Source of the DNA: Dryas octopetala
Taxonomy: Eukaryota > Streptophyta > Magnoliopsida > Rosales > Rosaceae
Direction of reading: 5' to 3'
Assembly (NCBI GenBank): GCA_963921425.1
Contig: OY992834.1
Coordinates: forward strand, 20,721,923-20,785,922
DNA: 64,000 nt
A model generated the notes under the pieces. That model had not been told where the DNA came from. It did no database searches and saw only the letters and a program-made list of their open reading frames with translations. Of the stretch, positions 1 to 10,919 are shown one piece after another. The position numbers and the translations under genes are program-made. Position 1 is the stretch's first letter; each line of letters opens with the position of its first letter.

Positions 1-1655
1 TCACTTCTCTATGAGCTAGAGCTACTGTTTAATGCATCATCTAGCAGCTTGAAAGATCATAATCTTCCAATTCTTGATGAACAAAGCATGTTACAAATTA
101 GGAATAAATTGTTAAGAGAAGAATTAAATTATGATCTTCATCAGTTAGCCAATGAACATTCTGTTTTAATCACTTAACTCAACAAAGAACAAAGACAGGT
201 GTATGATTCTGTTATCACTGCCATAAATGAAAAAAAATCCGGTTTGTTTTTTGTTTATGGGCATGGGGGAACTGGAAAGACTTTTTTGTGGCACACAATT
301 ATTAATAAAATTAGATCTGAAGGTCAAATTGTTCTAGCTGTTGCTTCATCAGATATTGCATCATTGCTGTTACCTGGAGGCATAACAGCTCATTCTAGGT
401 TTCAAATTCCTCTCAATCTCACTGATTCTTTCATATGTCAAATAAAAAAACAGACTCATCTTGCTAAATTGATTGAAAAAGCTGCTTTAGTTGTTTGGGA
501 TGAAGCACCTATGAATCATAGGGATTGTTTTGAAGCACTAGACAAATCACTATGCGATATTTTATCGCATTTAGATAATTCAGGTCAGGCTGTCCCATTT
601 GGTGGGAAACCTTTTTTACTGGGGGATGATTTTAGGCAAATACTACCAGTTATTCCAGGTGGAACAAGGGAAGAAATAGTACATGCCACTCTTAACAGTT
701 CATACTTAGGGCCCTCTTTCAAAATTTTTTGTTTGAAAGAAAATATGAGGCTATCAAGGGAGGGGTTAAACAGTCAGGAAAAAACAAAACTTGCAGACTT
801 TGCTACTTGGATACTCAAAATTGGTGATGGTCAAATATGTGATATAAATGATCCAACAGATGAAGAGGTATCTTGGGTAGAATTTCTGGAGATTTATTGA
901 TTGAGTCATACACAGATCTAATTCACTCAATTTTTTTAGCAACATATCCAGACTTTCTTAGCCACTTTGACAATTATGCTTACTTAAGAGAAAGGGCCAT
1001 TGTTACACCTAAGAATTCTACTGTCACTGAGATAAATAACTATGCCATAGATTTATTACCTGGAGAAGCCAGAACTTATTTAAGTTCTATTCTCTATGCT
1101 CCTCATCTAGAAATTTAGAAAATCTTAGCATAATGTATCCCACAGAATTCCTTAATCAGCTTGAATTCAATGGCTTGCCTCCACATGGTCTAACTTTAAA
1201 AATAGGCATGCCCATCATGTTATTAAGGAACTTAAACCAATCTTCAGGGCTATGTAATGGAACTAGATTGGTCATAACCCAAATGACTGATAGAGTTATT
1301 GAAGCAAAAATACTACCTGGTAGCAACATTGGTCATAAATTCTTTATACCTAGAATCAGCCTTACAGCAACAGAAAAAAAATGGCCTTTCACTTTTAAAA
1401 GGCGTCAATTCCCAATTAGACCAAGCTATGCAATGACCATAAATAAGAGCCAAGGACAATCTCTTAAAATAGTTGGTTTATATCTTCCCCAGCCTGTCTT
1501 CACCCATGGCCAACTGTATGTCGCATTATCTAGAGTTACATCAAGGGAAGGGCTTAAAATTATTATAGACAACAATGGAGAAATGCCAAATAAATACACT
1601 AAAAACATTGTCTATAAAGACGTTCTCCAAAATTTAGTTTCAGGTTTAAACTTCT
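1..1655 (+). pseudogene. Helitron PIF1-like helicase domain, C-terminal part, broken
   Basis: In its family this is the superfamily 1 DNA helicase that unwinds the transposon during rolling-circle transposition. The fragment enters from the left edge in frame 1. It has an in-frame TAA at about 175-177, then the Walker A motif GHGGTGKT near 259-282, the Walker B-like VVWDEAPM near 490-513, and GDDFRQILPVIPGG near 625-666. The frame breaks near 880 and again near 1110. The last segment carries SYAMTINKSQGQSLK and HGQLYVALSRVTSREGLK, the C-terminal helicase motifs. Each frame continues the same protein, as comparison with the right-hand copy shows, so these are lesions and not separate genes. 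Roughly the last 500 residues of the polyprotein are present. It is almost certainly inactive. Confidence 0.88.
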
Positions 1656-1766
1656 CTCTATGCATACCTAAACATCTCTATATATTTTATATCTATACTT
1701 ATTTAGAAAAATTTATTTCTTCTTTTACTGACACAAAATATATTATGTTTTCAGCCCTCTGATACA

Positions 1767-4700
1767 ATGAATATAAGTCCAGTCAGGAGCTTGCAACCTC
1801 ATCAGAACAAACTCAAAATTAGGGTTCGGATTTGCAGGACCCGGAGGCCAAAAGTTTTTGGATCTGATCATCAATTCGCTGGTTTAGAATGCATATTGGT
1901 TGATGCAATGGTAAATAAACTCTCCCCATTACTTATTTTACTAATATTGTTGTTCCTTTAAATAAATCTAATTTTGGAAAACAAAATATTTTGACTTACA
2001 TGTGGATCAAACATACTTTCCCAACACCATTTTTCAATGCAAAAACACCTTGCAAAACTGTTTTCCTCCAAAAAAATATAAATTAACTGACTAACAATCT
2101 TTTTTTTCAAACCATCACATATGAAAAAACCAATACTCAAAAACAATATTGCCGACAACCACCTTATACTCCTGACAGTATATAAATATCTAAACAAAAT
2201 TAAACTGTTGCTACCAGCCCCCATTTTTTAAAATCAAAATTACAACACATAATTAAAGCACCATTTCAACCTTTTAAATAGCAAAAATCATATATATATA
2301 TAATTTTTTTTTAAACATCTACCATCTCCCCAATTTGCAGCCATTCATTGATTTCTTTAAACAATTGTTTCAAGTCCTCGCAGCCACAATTATCTGGTAA
2401 AAAAACCTTACACAATCCCTGTGCAAATTGTCTGCAGATATCAAATATTCATCTAACCAACTTTTTTTTTAATACTAAATACTAGCTTTGTTCAATTGCC
2501 AAAATTCATATGCTCCACATGTATCATAATTAGTCTAACAAACTTCATATAATACGAGTATAACTTAGTATACTGTGTAGATAACCCATACAAACCAATC
2601 AATTCTATGCTCCATTTTCTCATATTTGAATGTCATGATTCATTTAGTGTCTGCATTTTTAAAATTTATCTGTTCTCTTGATTGTTGCAATTCTACCATG
2701 ATTAACTAAGCTTATTTTTCTTCTAAATCAAGGGAGATGCAATTCAAGCAACAGTCAAAGAAATTGACTATGATTGTGTTGCTCCAAAGATACAATCTGG
2801 AGCTGCCTATGACATCAGCTACTTTCACACAATAAAGAGCAGATCAGTCTACAAAGTCGTTCCTCATGCTGCTGCTATCATTTTTAACGAGAGAACCATA
2901 TTCAAGAAATTGACAATTGTTCAACCAAAAATTCCGGCACACTGTTTTCATCTCATGGATTACAATCAACTATCCACACGGATAAATACAACCACAATTC
3001 TAACAGGTGCTGATCACAAATCATATTTATTCCCATTATTTTCATTAATTTTTTTTATTCTCTTACACCACTCAAATTATAATTACACACTTCTCTTATG
3101 CACTTTAAACATCTGCCTATGATTTTTTCATGTATTGGAAGATGTGATGGGACACATAACTGTAATACAACATTTGGAACAAAAGATGATTGAGAAGACA
3201 AGGTTGGAGAGCAAATGTGAAGTATATATAGAAAACATCAGGTACAACCATTAATCAAATCTTTACAAATTTAACACTTTTACAATCACCATTAAAACAT
3301 TTTGTCCTGTATTTATTCTTTCAGCCATCAGACAATTAGAGTCACGCTATGGAGCGATGCAGCAAAGAACTTTGATCATGCTGCTATCGAACAGTTGCCA
3401 CCACCAATTTTTATCGTTTTCACAAGCGTCAAGGTGAAAGAATATCAAGGTAACTCATACCTTTTCCCAACTTCCTATTATTTGCATCTCCAATATTCAT
3501 TACAAAAATTCTCTCATTTTTCTTTTACCCATGCACAGGAAAACCTGTTCTTAGCAGCACCAACTCAACCCTGTATTTCATCAATATATCCACCAATACC
3601 AGAACTTGAATCCTACAAGATTGCGTAACATTTTTAAAACTTTTTCAATATACCAATTCTACTTTTGTAATATAACTCTCTAATTCAATATTTTTGACAA
3701 CAACAATTCAGTTTCAAAGACGATGCAGTAGCCATCAAAGTGCTCCCACCTTCAGCAATGGTACAACTTCCTTATCAACAATTAAAAGAGAGTAAAAAGG
3801 TAGATATAGCAGAATTGAATATACTTGATCCAGATCTGCACAAGGTAATCCACATTCACAAAAAACTACTATTACCCATCTACATTTTTTTTATTCTTTT
3901 CCTTATCAGCCACATAATCTGAATAGTTTCACATTTTTCACATTATTATTATAATATACTCTTTCATAATACAATAACCTACAAACTTTTACTGGTTTGG
4001 CATCTTTAGCAGTGTTCACATGTCTCCTTCCCTTTCTGAAATATGAAGTCTCTGAATGTCTGCTCATAACCTAACTACATTGCTTTATACTGGTTGTCAA
4101 CAATACATATCCGCTCTAAGATACTAATTAGCAACAATCTTCAAACTAACAAACACTTACACCATACAAACTTTATCAAACTAACCATCCTATACTTGCA
4201 CCAAATCCACTTTACCAAACAATGTTTACACAAACTTATGTGTACCAATTAACTATAAATATTCATATCAATTAACTACCACCTAACAACTAAAATACTT
4301 ATAAAATAACTATAACTTAGACATCAGCAACTTAAACATAAAATGCTTACAATCATCCATCGTATTTGCACAAAATTAAACCTTAAATATACATGCTTAT
4401 AATTATGCAGCATCAACTATAAGATCACATAATCACAATTATCCAGCGTACTTAGCACATAATCACCTTTTCTATTTTTGTAAAGCCTCTATTCCACAAT
4501 TAACTATAAAATGATTATAAATATTCAGAAAATGTTTAGACTAATTCAATTTGTTTTTACTGTTTTCACTGATACCAAAAACTTTCTAGGCATTGTCCAA
4601 AAACTCAAACATTTGTACACAACTAAAACCATTTACTTTGGTACTTCATATAATATGCTAAACAAAAGTTTTATTCAGCTTATTTTGTATTTAAACGTTT

Positions 4701-7085
4701 TATAACCCTAGATATCTCTCGGTTAACATAAACGACCAAAACTCAAAATCTACTCTCAGTTCAACCATTGTCAGATTGTTTATTTTTTGTTATAGAGTTC
4801 ATATAATTTACTTGAGCAGCCTATTTTCCTGATTGCATCATCATTATCATTTCTCCTCATCTTTATGAAAATAAATATCTCAAGTCATCCATTTTAAATC
4901 TTTCATTTCATCTAAACTTCTTCAATACCCTAACTACTTATTTCCAACAACTTATAGGACAAACTGATTATCTGCCGTGCAACCATTACACGGTTTAACA
5001 CAAATGCTGGATGGTGGTACAGAGCATGTCCAACTTGCCACAAGCAGGTCAAGCCTTCACCTCAAAGTGATGAACTCATTTGTCCAAGACACAGAACCCT
5101 CAGCACACTTCCTATCCCTTTGTAACCAATTTCTTTTTCTTTGTTTTTACCTTTGCCAAACAATTATAAACTATATACTTCATAGACTATAACCACTGTG
5201 TATGATTGTTAGCTGTACATGACATACATTCTTAAAAAATAGCATGCATGCTACACATTTAAAAAATTTATATTTACCGTGCATAATGCACATCCATAAT
5301 CCCTATTTTCATTAATAACAAATTCCTTAAGACACACCTTAAATAATGAAAGTATATAATCACTTTTGCGCATGCACTTCATCTCTCTTAAGAAATAAAT
5401 GTAATATTACCAAAATACAATGCTCACAAGTTTGAAACCTAATAACATTTTTGCAACTACAATCAATCAAATAAAAAATAAACACATCTATATACCACAT
5501 AATAAAATATCTTTAACCTTCTTATACTTTCGCAATTTACATTCTTCAATTGAGCAATAGCAACTCACATTAAAATTGCAGGTTCAAAGTCAGTTTTGCA
5601 ATTGCAGATGCAAGTAACACAACCAGTGTTATCACAATTGGAGAGCCCGCTGAGCAGCTCTTTGGAATCTCATGCTTCGGATTGGTTGTTGAACAAGGTT
5701 TTAATGACCAGAATCAATTCCCAGATCATATACTTCGACTCAGAGGCCAAACTAAAAATTTCCAAATCAGGTTTGGCAGCATGAAAACTGATTTCAAAAG
5801 AAATGACCTTCTGATCCATGCTGTTTTTGATGATGAAACCCAAGTCCTTGAACAACCCTCTCTTCCCACCGATCAACAAATGGTTATGCATACAATGGAA
5901 GAAATCAACCAAAAAAATCTTCTTTCCACTCCATCACCTACTTCAAAAAAATTTCCACCAAAAACACTTTCTGGTTCATCAAGGACTTTCAGAAAATACC
6001 CCATTCTCCCATCACCCAAAAAAGCTGCAGTAAAAAGGGCTCTTTTCACTTCTCTGACCAACGTGAGAAAAAAATTCAAGAGGTACCCAATTTGTAAAAC
6101 CTCTAACCCCTCATCCTAATACTATTCAAGTTATAAGACATTTCTATGAATTCTAACATGCATTCCTTTTTTTCCTGTTCTTCCAAAAACCATCTCCAAC
6201 AGAGAAGCAACAATTGAAGAAATCATCAGCAGAGATACAGCTGGAAATGCAACAGCCACGAAGGATATTTTGAGCTCAGATGACATCCCTCTCATGGCCT
6301 TCAAAAAAAAAAACACCGAAAATCACGGCCAGGTATAATCCATACTCATACTCTCAAATTCACAAATCATATGATATCCCACTGCTATTTTTACTGCATC
6401 CACCATTCACTCATACTTTCAATTACATTTATTAAAACATCATGAATTTGAATTTGTTACTTTCAAGAACTATCTACAGTTTTTATCTCACATACAATTA
6501 TCTTTTTATAAACCAATATCACTTTTGTCATTCCCAATAAACAAAGCTTACAATACATTCCTTTTAGTTTGTATAGCTCTTCTCCACATTTTTTTCCTTC
6601 CTTTCTATATCTCAATTTAACATATTTCCTTATTTTGTTCTTTATTGTCAGATATGAGAATGTTTGAAAATTACCAAACATATATTTTTAGATGCATTGT
6701 TAATTTTGCTTCATGTTATACATATTGCAGTCAACCTTCAATTCTAACATTCATTCTTTCATCCTCATCGTTTAATAATGGTATATAGTTTCTTTTACCT
6801 AAAAACAAATCACAAAACAAACAAAAAACACAATTAATATATGATGTTCATTCCTTTTTTTTCTTTCATTTTAACCTGACATCTTCCAATTTCTAACCCT
6901 TTCTATTCTCATCAAAAAATGCAGCACAGCAGAAAAAATCCTCTCAACAAAAGACAACAGAGGAGACAAAAGCCCCACAGCAAAAGAAGGAAAAGAACAT
7001 GTTGATCATCTCCCCCTGCAACAAACCACCCCTCATGAGAAAGAAACGAGGGCGACTCACCAGGAACAATTTGACCCGTTCCTGA
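1767..7085 (+). pseudogene. Helitron-encoded RPA1-like single-strand DNA-binding protein, ten exons
   Basis: Plant Helitrons carry an RPA70-like gene thought to coat single-stranded DNA during transposition. I can follow ten exons with GT-AG junctions and kept phase: 1767-1910, 2733-3006, 3142-3241, 3325-3449, 3539-3624, 3712-3844, 4958-5121, 5582-6082, 6203-6332 and 6930-7085. Exon 1 starts MNISPVRSLQPHQNKLKIRV (OB-fold A, DUF223 type). Exon 4 has RVTLWSDAAKNFDHAAIEQL (OB-fold B). Exon 7 has WWYRACPTCHKQ, later followed by CPRH, the zinc-ribbon Cys-x2-Cys / Cys-x2-His pattern of the C-terminal OB fold. The tail is basic (RKKRGRLTRNNLTRS) and ends at TGA 7083-7085. The only clear lesion is a frameshift in exon 5 near 3593. 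Introns are AT-rich; the one between exons 6 and 7 is 1.1 kb. Exon choice is from reading, not from transcripts. Confidence 0.82.
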
Positions 7086-7409
7086 ATGACCATAAATGCC
7101 TCTTTTGAACAATCAACAATTACATATCCCTTTATCTTTTGTTTAGAATGACAGAGATTTCTCGCATGCATTGTAATATTTTTTGAAACCTGTTTGCACT
7201 TTTAAGATATGATCAATATCTTAAAACAACAAACAGCCATGCCTTTACCCACATTTGAACACAGCCTATGAAAGGCACTTATATTTTGAATGATCTGACA
7301 GCCAACAACTCATACTATATTTTCAATGTTCATAACTCTTTTAACATGTCATTACCATCTTAACAAACCAAACACGTCTCTCTTTAAAAAGTTTTATCAT
7401 TTGTTGTTA

Positions 7410-7440
7410 CCCGCAGCAACGCGCGGGCATAAATTCTAGT
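7410..7440 (+). other. Helitron 3' terminus: hairpin plus CTAG | T
   Basis: The arms CCCGC (7410-7414) and GCGGG (7423-7427) form a stem with an eight-base loop. Eight bases later comes CTAG (7436-7439) followed by T. Helitrons end in CTRR, insert between host A and T, and have a subterminal hairpin about ten bases upstream. This fixes the 3' end of the left element at 7439. Confidence 0.85.
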
Positions 7441-8229
7441 TAACAACTGAAATAAAACCTAATCCTAAACCTAGGAGCAGTAGCCACTGTCGTGAAACCC
7501 ACGCCGCCACAGATGAGTACGAAACCAGCAGCCCAACTCCGGTAGAAGGATTCAAAATGACAACCTCCAAACAACTCCAAAACCAGTAAACAAATCGGAT
7601 CACCCTAGAGATGCAGAACCAAACTAAGAGAGAAACACCCACAAAAGAAAGGTTAACAACCAACACAGCAACATCCTTGAGAAACTGCAGCCACCTCTGG
7701 AAGAACACATGTGAGCAAAACAAACCCATAGCAAGAGAAACCAAGAAAAAGTTACAATCGATTGTGGAAGGAGGTGGTGCGCGCACCTGAGTCGAAACGA
7801 CTCTACACACCTTCCAATTGATCTGCAGCAACGCGCGTTGAGTAGAAGCCACTGCAGAGGCCCAAACAAGATGCCGAATCAGAAAAGGGGGAGGAGAAAC
7901 AAAGCAGGGAGAGGTAGAGAAGGAGGGAATATAGGGCATGAGGGGAGGAAGGAGGCAGAGGAGAAGGGGAACAAGGGGAAATTGATGGAGGAACATAGCA
8001 ATTATAAGGTTGGGGATTTGTTCAGGTTTTGGAGTGGGATTGAAAGATAGGTGGAGGAGGAAGGAGGAAAAAGCAAAAGGAAGAGGCAAAAGCCTCAGAT
8101 CTGAGACAAAGCTCAGGGGAGCACCCATTTCGGGTGAGATTGCGCCACCGACTCTCAAAACGAAGGAGAGAGAACGGAGCAATCTCACGACTAATATGAG
8201 GACTAAAAGTTCCTTCATTCAAAGAAAAT
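7441..8229. other. No recognised gene; purine-rich on + strand
   Basis: This stretch lies between the Helitron end and the palindrome array. From about 7860 it is strongly purine-rich on the + strand. An open frame of 260 codons on the minus strand (7436-8218) is rich in Leu, Ser, Phe and Val and shows no domain I recognise, so I treat it as a by-product of base composition. A 13-base string, GCAGCAACGCGCG (7824-7836), repeats part of the Helitron terminal hairpin. Confidence 0.4.
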
Positions 8230-10890
8230 CAATTAAGGGCTAAAGGATCTTCAATCCTTGTATGATTGATTAAGGGCCAGAAATTCCTTAATTCTCGTAA
8301 ATTCAATTAAGGGCAAGAAGATCCTTAATTATCACAAAAGTGATCAAGACCAGATGTTCTTTGATCATCAAATTAAATTGAGGGCCTAGTAAGGGCCAAA
8401 GTGCTTCAGTTTTTGTACAATCAAATGAGCGCTATATGTTCCTAAATTCCTAATAATAAAAGGAGGGCCTGAAGTTCCTCAATTGTACGTTATACAATTA
8501 AAGTTCCTTATTACTTAACATACAAGGACCTGAAGTTCCTTGACCCATACAAGGACCTGAAGTTTCTTGATCCATACAAAGGTTTTAAGTTTCCAATACC
8601 TATTTTGAAAACCATAGTTCTAATGGGTACCAAAATTTCGAACCCGAAGTTTTGAATATATCAAAATTGATGAACTACAGTTTATGGATCATAATATTAT
8701 GAACCTGAAGTTTCATAATTAATATGATTATATTATATGACTTTTCTTATGCAATTTTAATTTCAGTATTATTTTAATTATGTTTATATTTCACTATCCG
8801 TTCTATATTATTTATTCATACGTAAATGAGATAAGGGCCTGAAGTTCCTTATTCTCAACATTATAAAGACTTAAGTTCTTTTGATCTTAATTATTATAAG
8901 GGTCTGAAGTTCCTTATCATATAATCCAATTGAAACCTGAAGTTTCATGATGATTGGTCAATATTGGAACCATATGCAATGAAGTACATGTTCGATGATA
9001 GTGCAAATACTACATATTCGATCATTGATGTCTTGATATTGCTATACACTCGGTTTTGCTTTATATATGAGTACACGTTCGATGATAGTGCAAATACTAC
9101 ATATTCGATCATTGATGTCTTGATATTGCTATACACTTGGTTTTGCTTTATATATGATATACACAATGATTATCATATATTATATTAGGACTTGAAGCTC
9201 CTTGATTTTGATTAATCATATAATTATACGAAGATATGAAGTTCTTCCATTTTTATAAGGACCCTAAGTTCTTTGGTTCTTATCATGTGATCAAATCATA
9301 ATCTTGAAGTGTCTTGTTTTTTAAAGACTCGAAGTTCTTCAATCTTTATTCAATCGTGTAACTAAATGAGAACCTGAAGTTTCTCAATCTCTATATATAA
9401 ATCATGACCCGAAGTTTGTTGATTCATTTTATTGGAACCAGAAGTTTCCATAGTCTATTTTAATGCAATGTTTTACAATTTCTACTTTAATTTAATCGCT
9501 CTATTTATTTCCTTATTTTAATTCTTAAATATGCATTATTCTTTTTATGGACCTGTTGTCCTAAACATCGAACCTGAAGCTTCGAGTATAGATATAATTT
9601 TGAACTTGAAATTCTAATTACTATAGCCTCAACCTTGAAGTTTTGAGCAAATTATTTTGGCATGAAGTTCAAAATATATGAATCTTGTTAAGAAGCAGAA
9701 GTTCTAACATGGTACATATAGGAAATAAGGACTTAAAGTCTAAATATATATGAACGTGAAGTTCAAAGCTCAAAAATTTTAGACTAAGAAATTTTAAATT
9801 AAATTGAAGTCCATGTTTTGAATCTGGAACCTGAAGTTTTAGAAATATGTTAATGTGGACATGATGTTCATGTTTTGACTTTTGAGAAGCAAATATTTAG
9901 AACCCGAAGTTCTAACCTACTCCAAATTTGAGATTTTGGGAATACATAAGAACATATTATTTGTATTTAATTTACCAATATTGATTGAACCAGAAGTTCA
10001 GATCTATACATTTAGATGTTGTACATTGGTAATTAATCCTTTTCATTATGTACACTAGTTGGCTATATCATTTTCTTTACATAGAACCTGATGTTCTAAA
10101 TCTTTGATCTATATTGTATTTATGCCTCGTATCACGGAATGGTGAGATCAAACTTATAAAGAAATTGATATTCTAACGTATACAAAGTGAAGTTCCTTAT
10201 TCCTTGGTTTTACTCAAAACCTGAGAAATTTGAAGTTCATGAAAAATAGGATCAGAACATGTAGTTCTACATTAAACAGTCAAATAAGAACCTGAAGTTC
10301 TTTAACTTTTTGTTTCTTTATCAGAAGTGGATGAAAATTGGAGATGTGATAGAACCTAATGTTCTTATAATTGATTAAAATTTGTAGTTCAATGTGCATT
10401 ACTTAATCAAGTCAGAACCTGAAGTTCCTTGATTTTCATGCTTTATGTTATAGAATCAAATTGAACCAGAAGTTCTTTGATATATCATTCCATGATTTAG
10501 AACTCAAATTTTTCACAACTCCATAATTTTTTCTTATGAACCTGAAGTTCTTCATTAAGTTTAGATTAAGCCGGAAGCCTTTATTCATATGAGCTTGTAG
10601 TTCTATACTTTAACAAAATTTAAGAACCTGAAGTTCTACTTATATTTTGTATAGAAACTTGAAATTTTATGTTTTTTTTTTAATGAACTTGAAAGTTTCA
10701 TAGCTTCAATTTAGAACATATTGGCATATATGTTCATAGTTGTTCATAATTAATTTATTACTTCTTATTATAACCTGAAGTTAGATGCTGAAGAATTATT
10801 TGAAACCAGAAGTTTCATATACCTAGATGTGCATTGCAAACCTAATTATGTTTCGTCTTTATATAACCTGAAGTTATAGAAGCATTTGAG
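8230..10890 (+). repeat. Array of about fifty quasi-palindromes around a CCTGAAG core
   Basis: About fifty units of the form arm-CTGAA-arm are spread through AT-rich sequence at irregular spacing. The core (C/A)CTGAAG is nearly constant, but the arms differ and remain complementary. Examples are ATTAAGG/CCTTAAT (8269 and 8286), AATTAAGG/CCTTAATT (8305 and 8323), TGATCAA/TTGATCA (8341 and 8361), CAAGGA/TCCTTG (8523 and 8537), TTATGAA/TTCATAA (8697 and 8712), TATTTTG/CAAAATA (9653 and 9670), TTAGAAC/GTTCTAA (9897 and 9909), TAGAAC/GTTCTA (10082 and 10093) and TATAAC/GTTATA (10862 and 10873). No reading frame runs through it. It sits where the 5' part of the decayed copia element should be. I do not recognise it as a described repeat. 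Confidence 0.85.
8983..9156 (+). repeat. 87-bp tandem duplication
   Basis: Two near-identical 87-base copies (8983-9069 and 9070-9156) start AGTACA(T/C)GTTCGATGATAG and end GCTTTATATATG. They differ at only a few bases, so the duplication is recent. It interrupts the palindrome array and produces internally repeated short open frames on both strands that are not genes. Confidence 0.9.
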
Positions 10891-10919
10891 TTTGTATAAC
10901 CACTCACTCTATTGATTTT

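Larger units (their letters stand above)
1..7439 (+). mobile_element. Helitron, 3' part (5' end outside window)
   Basis: This is the distal part of an autonomous plant Helitron, a rolling-circle DNA transposon. The sequence shows the PIF1-like helicase end of the Rep-helicase protein (1-1655), then a replication protein A-like gene (1767-7085), then a terminus with a GC-rich hairpin and CTAG followed by a host T (7410-7440). This order and terminal signature are what is known for plant Helitrons. The 5' TC terminus and the Rep nuclease half must lie to the left of the window. A member of the same family lies in the opposite orientation at the right edge. Coding lesions in the helicase mean this copy is unlikely to move by itself. 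Confidence 0.88.

Noticed and set aside
7436-8218. 260-codon open frame on the minus strand
   Set aside because: It has no recognisable domain, a hydrophobic low-complexity composition, and lies opposite a purine-rich tract. It also runs across the Helitron end, so it is most likely compositional.
8230-10890. CRISPR-like array
   Set aside because: Spacing is irregular, the arms vary, and the DNA is plainly plant nuclear. The units are quasi-palindromes, not direct repeats with spacers.
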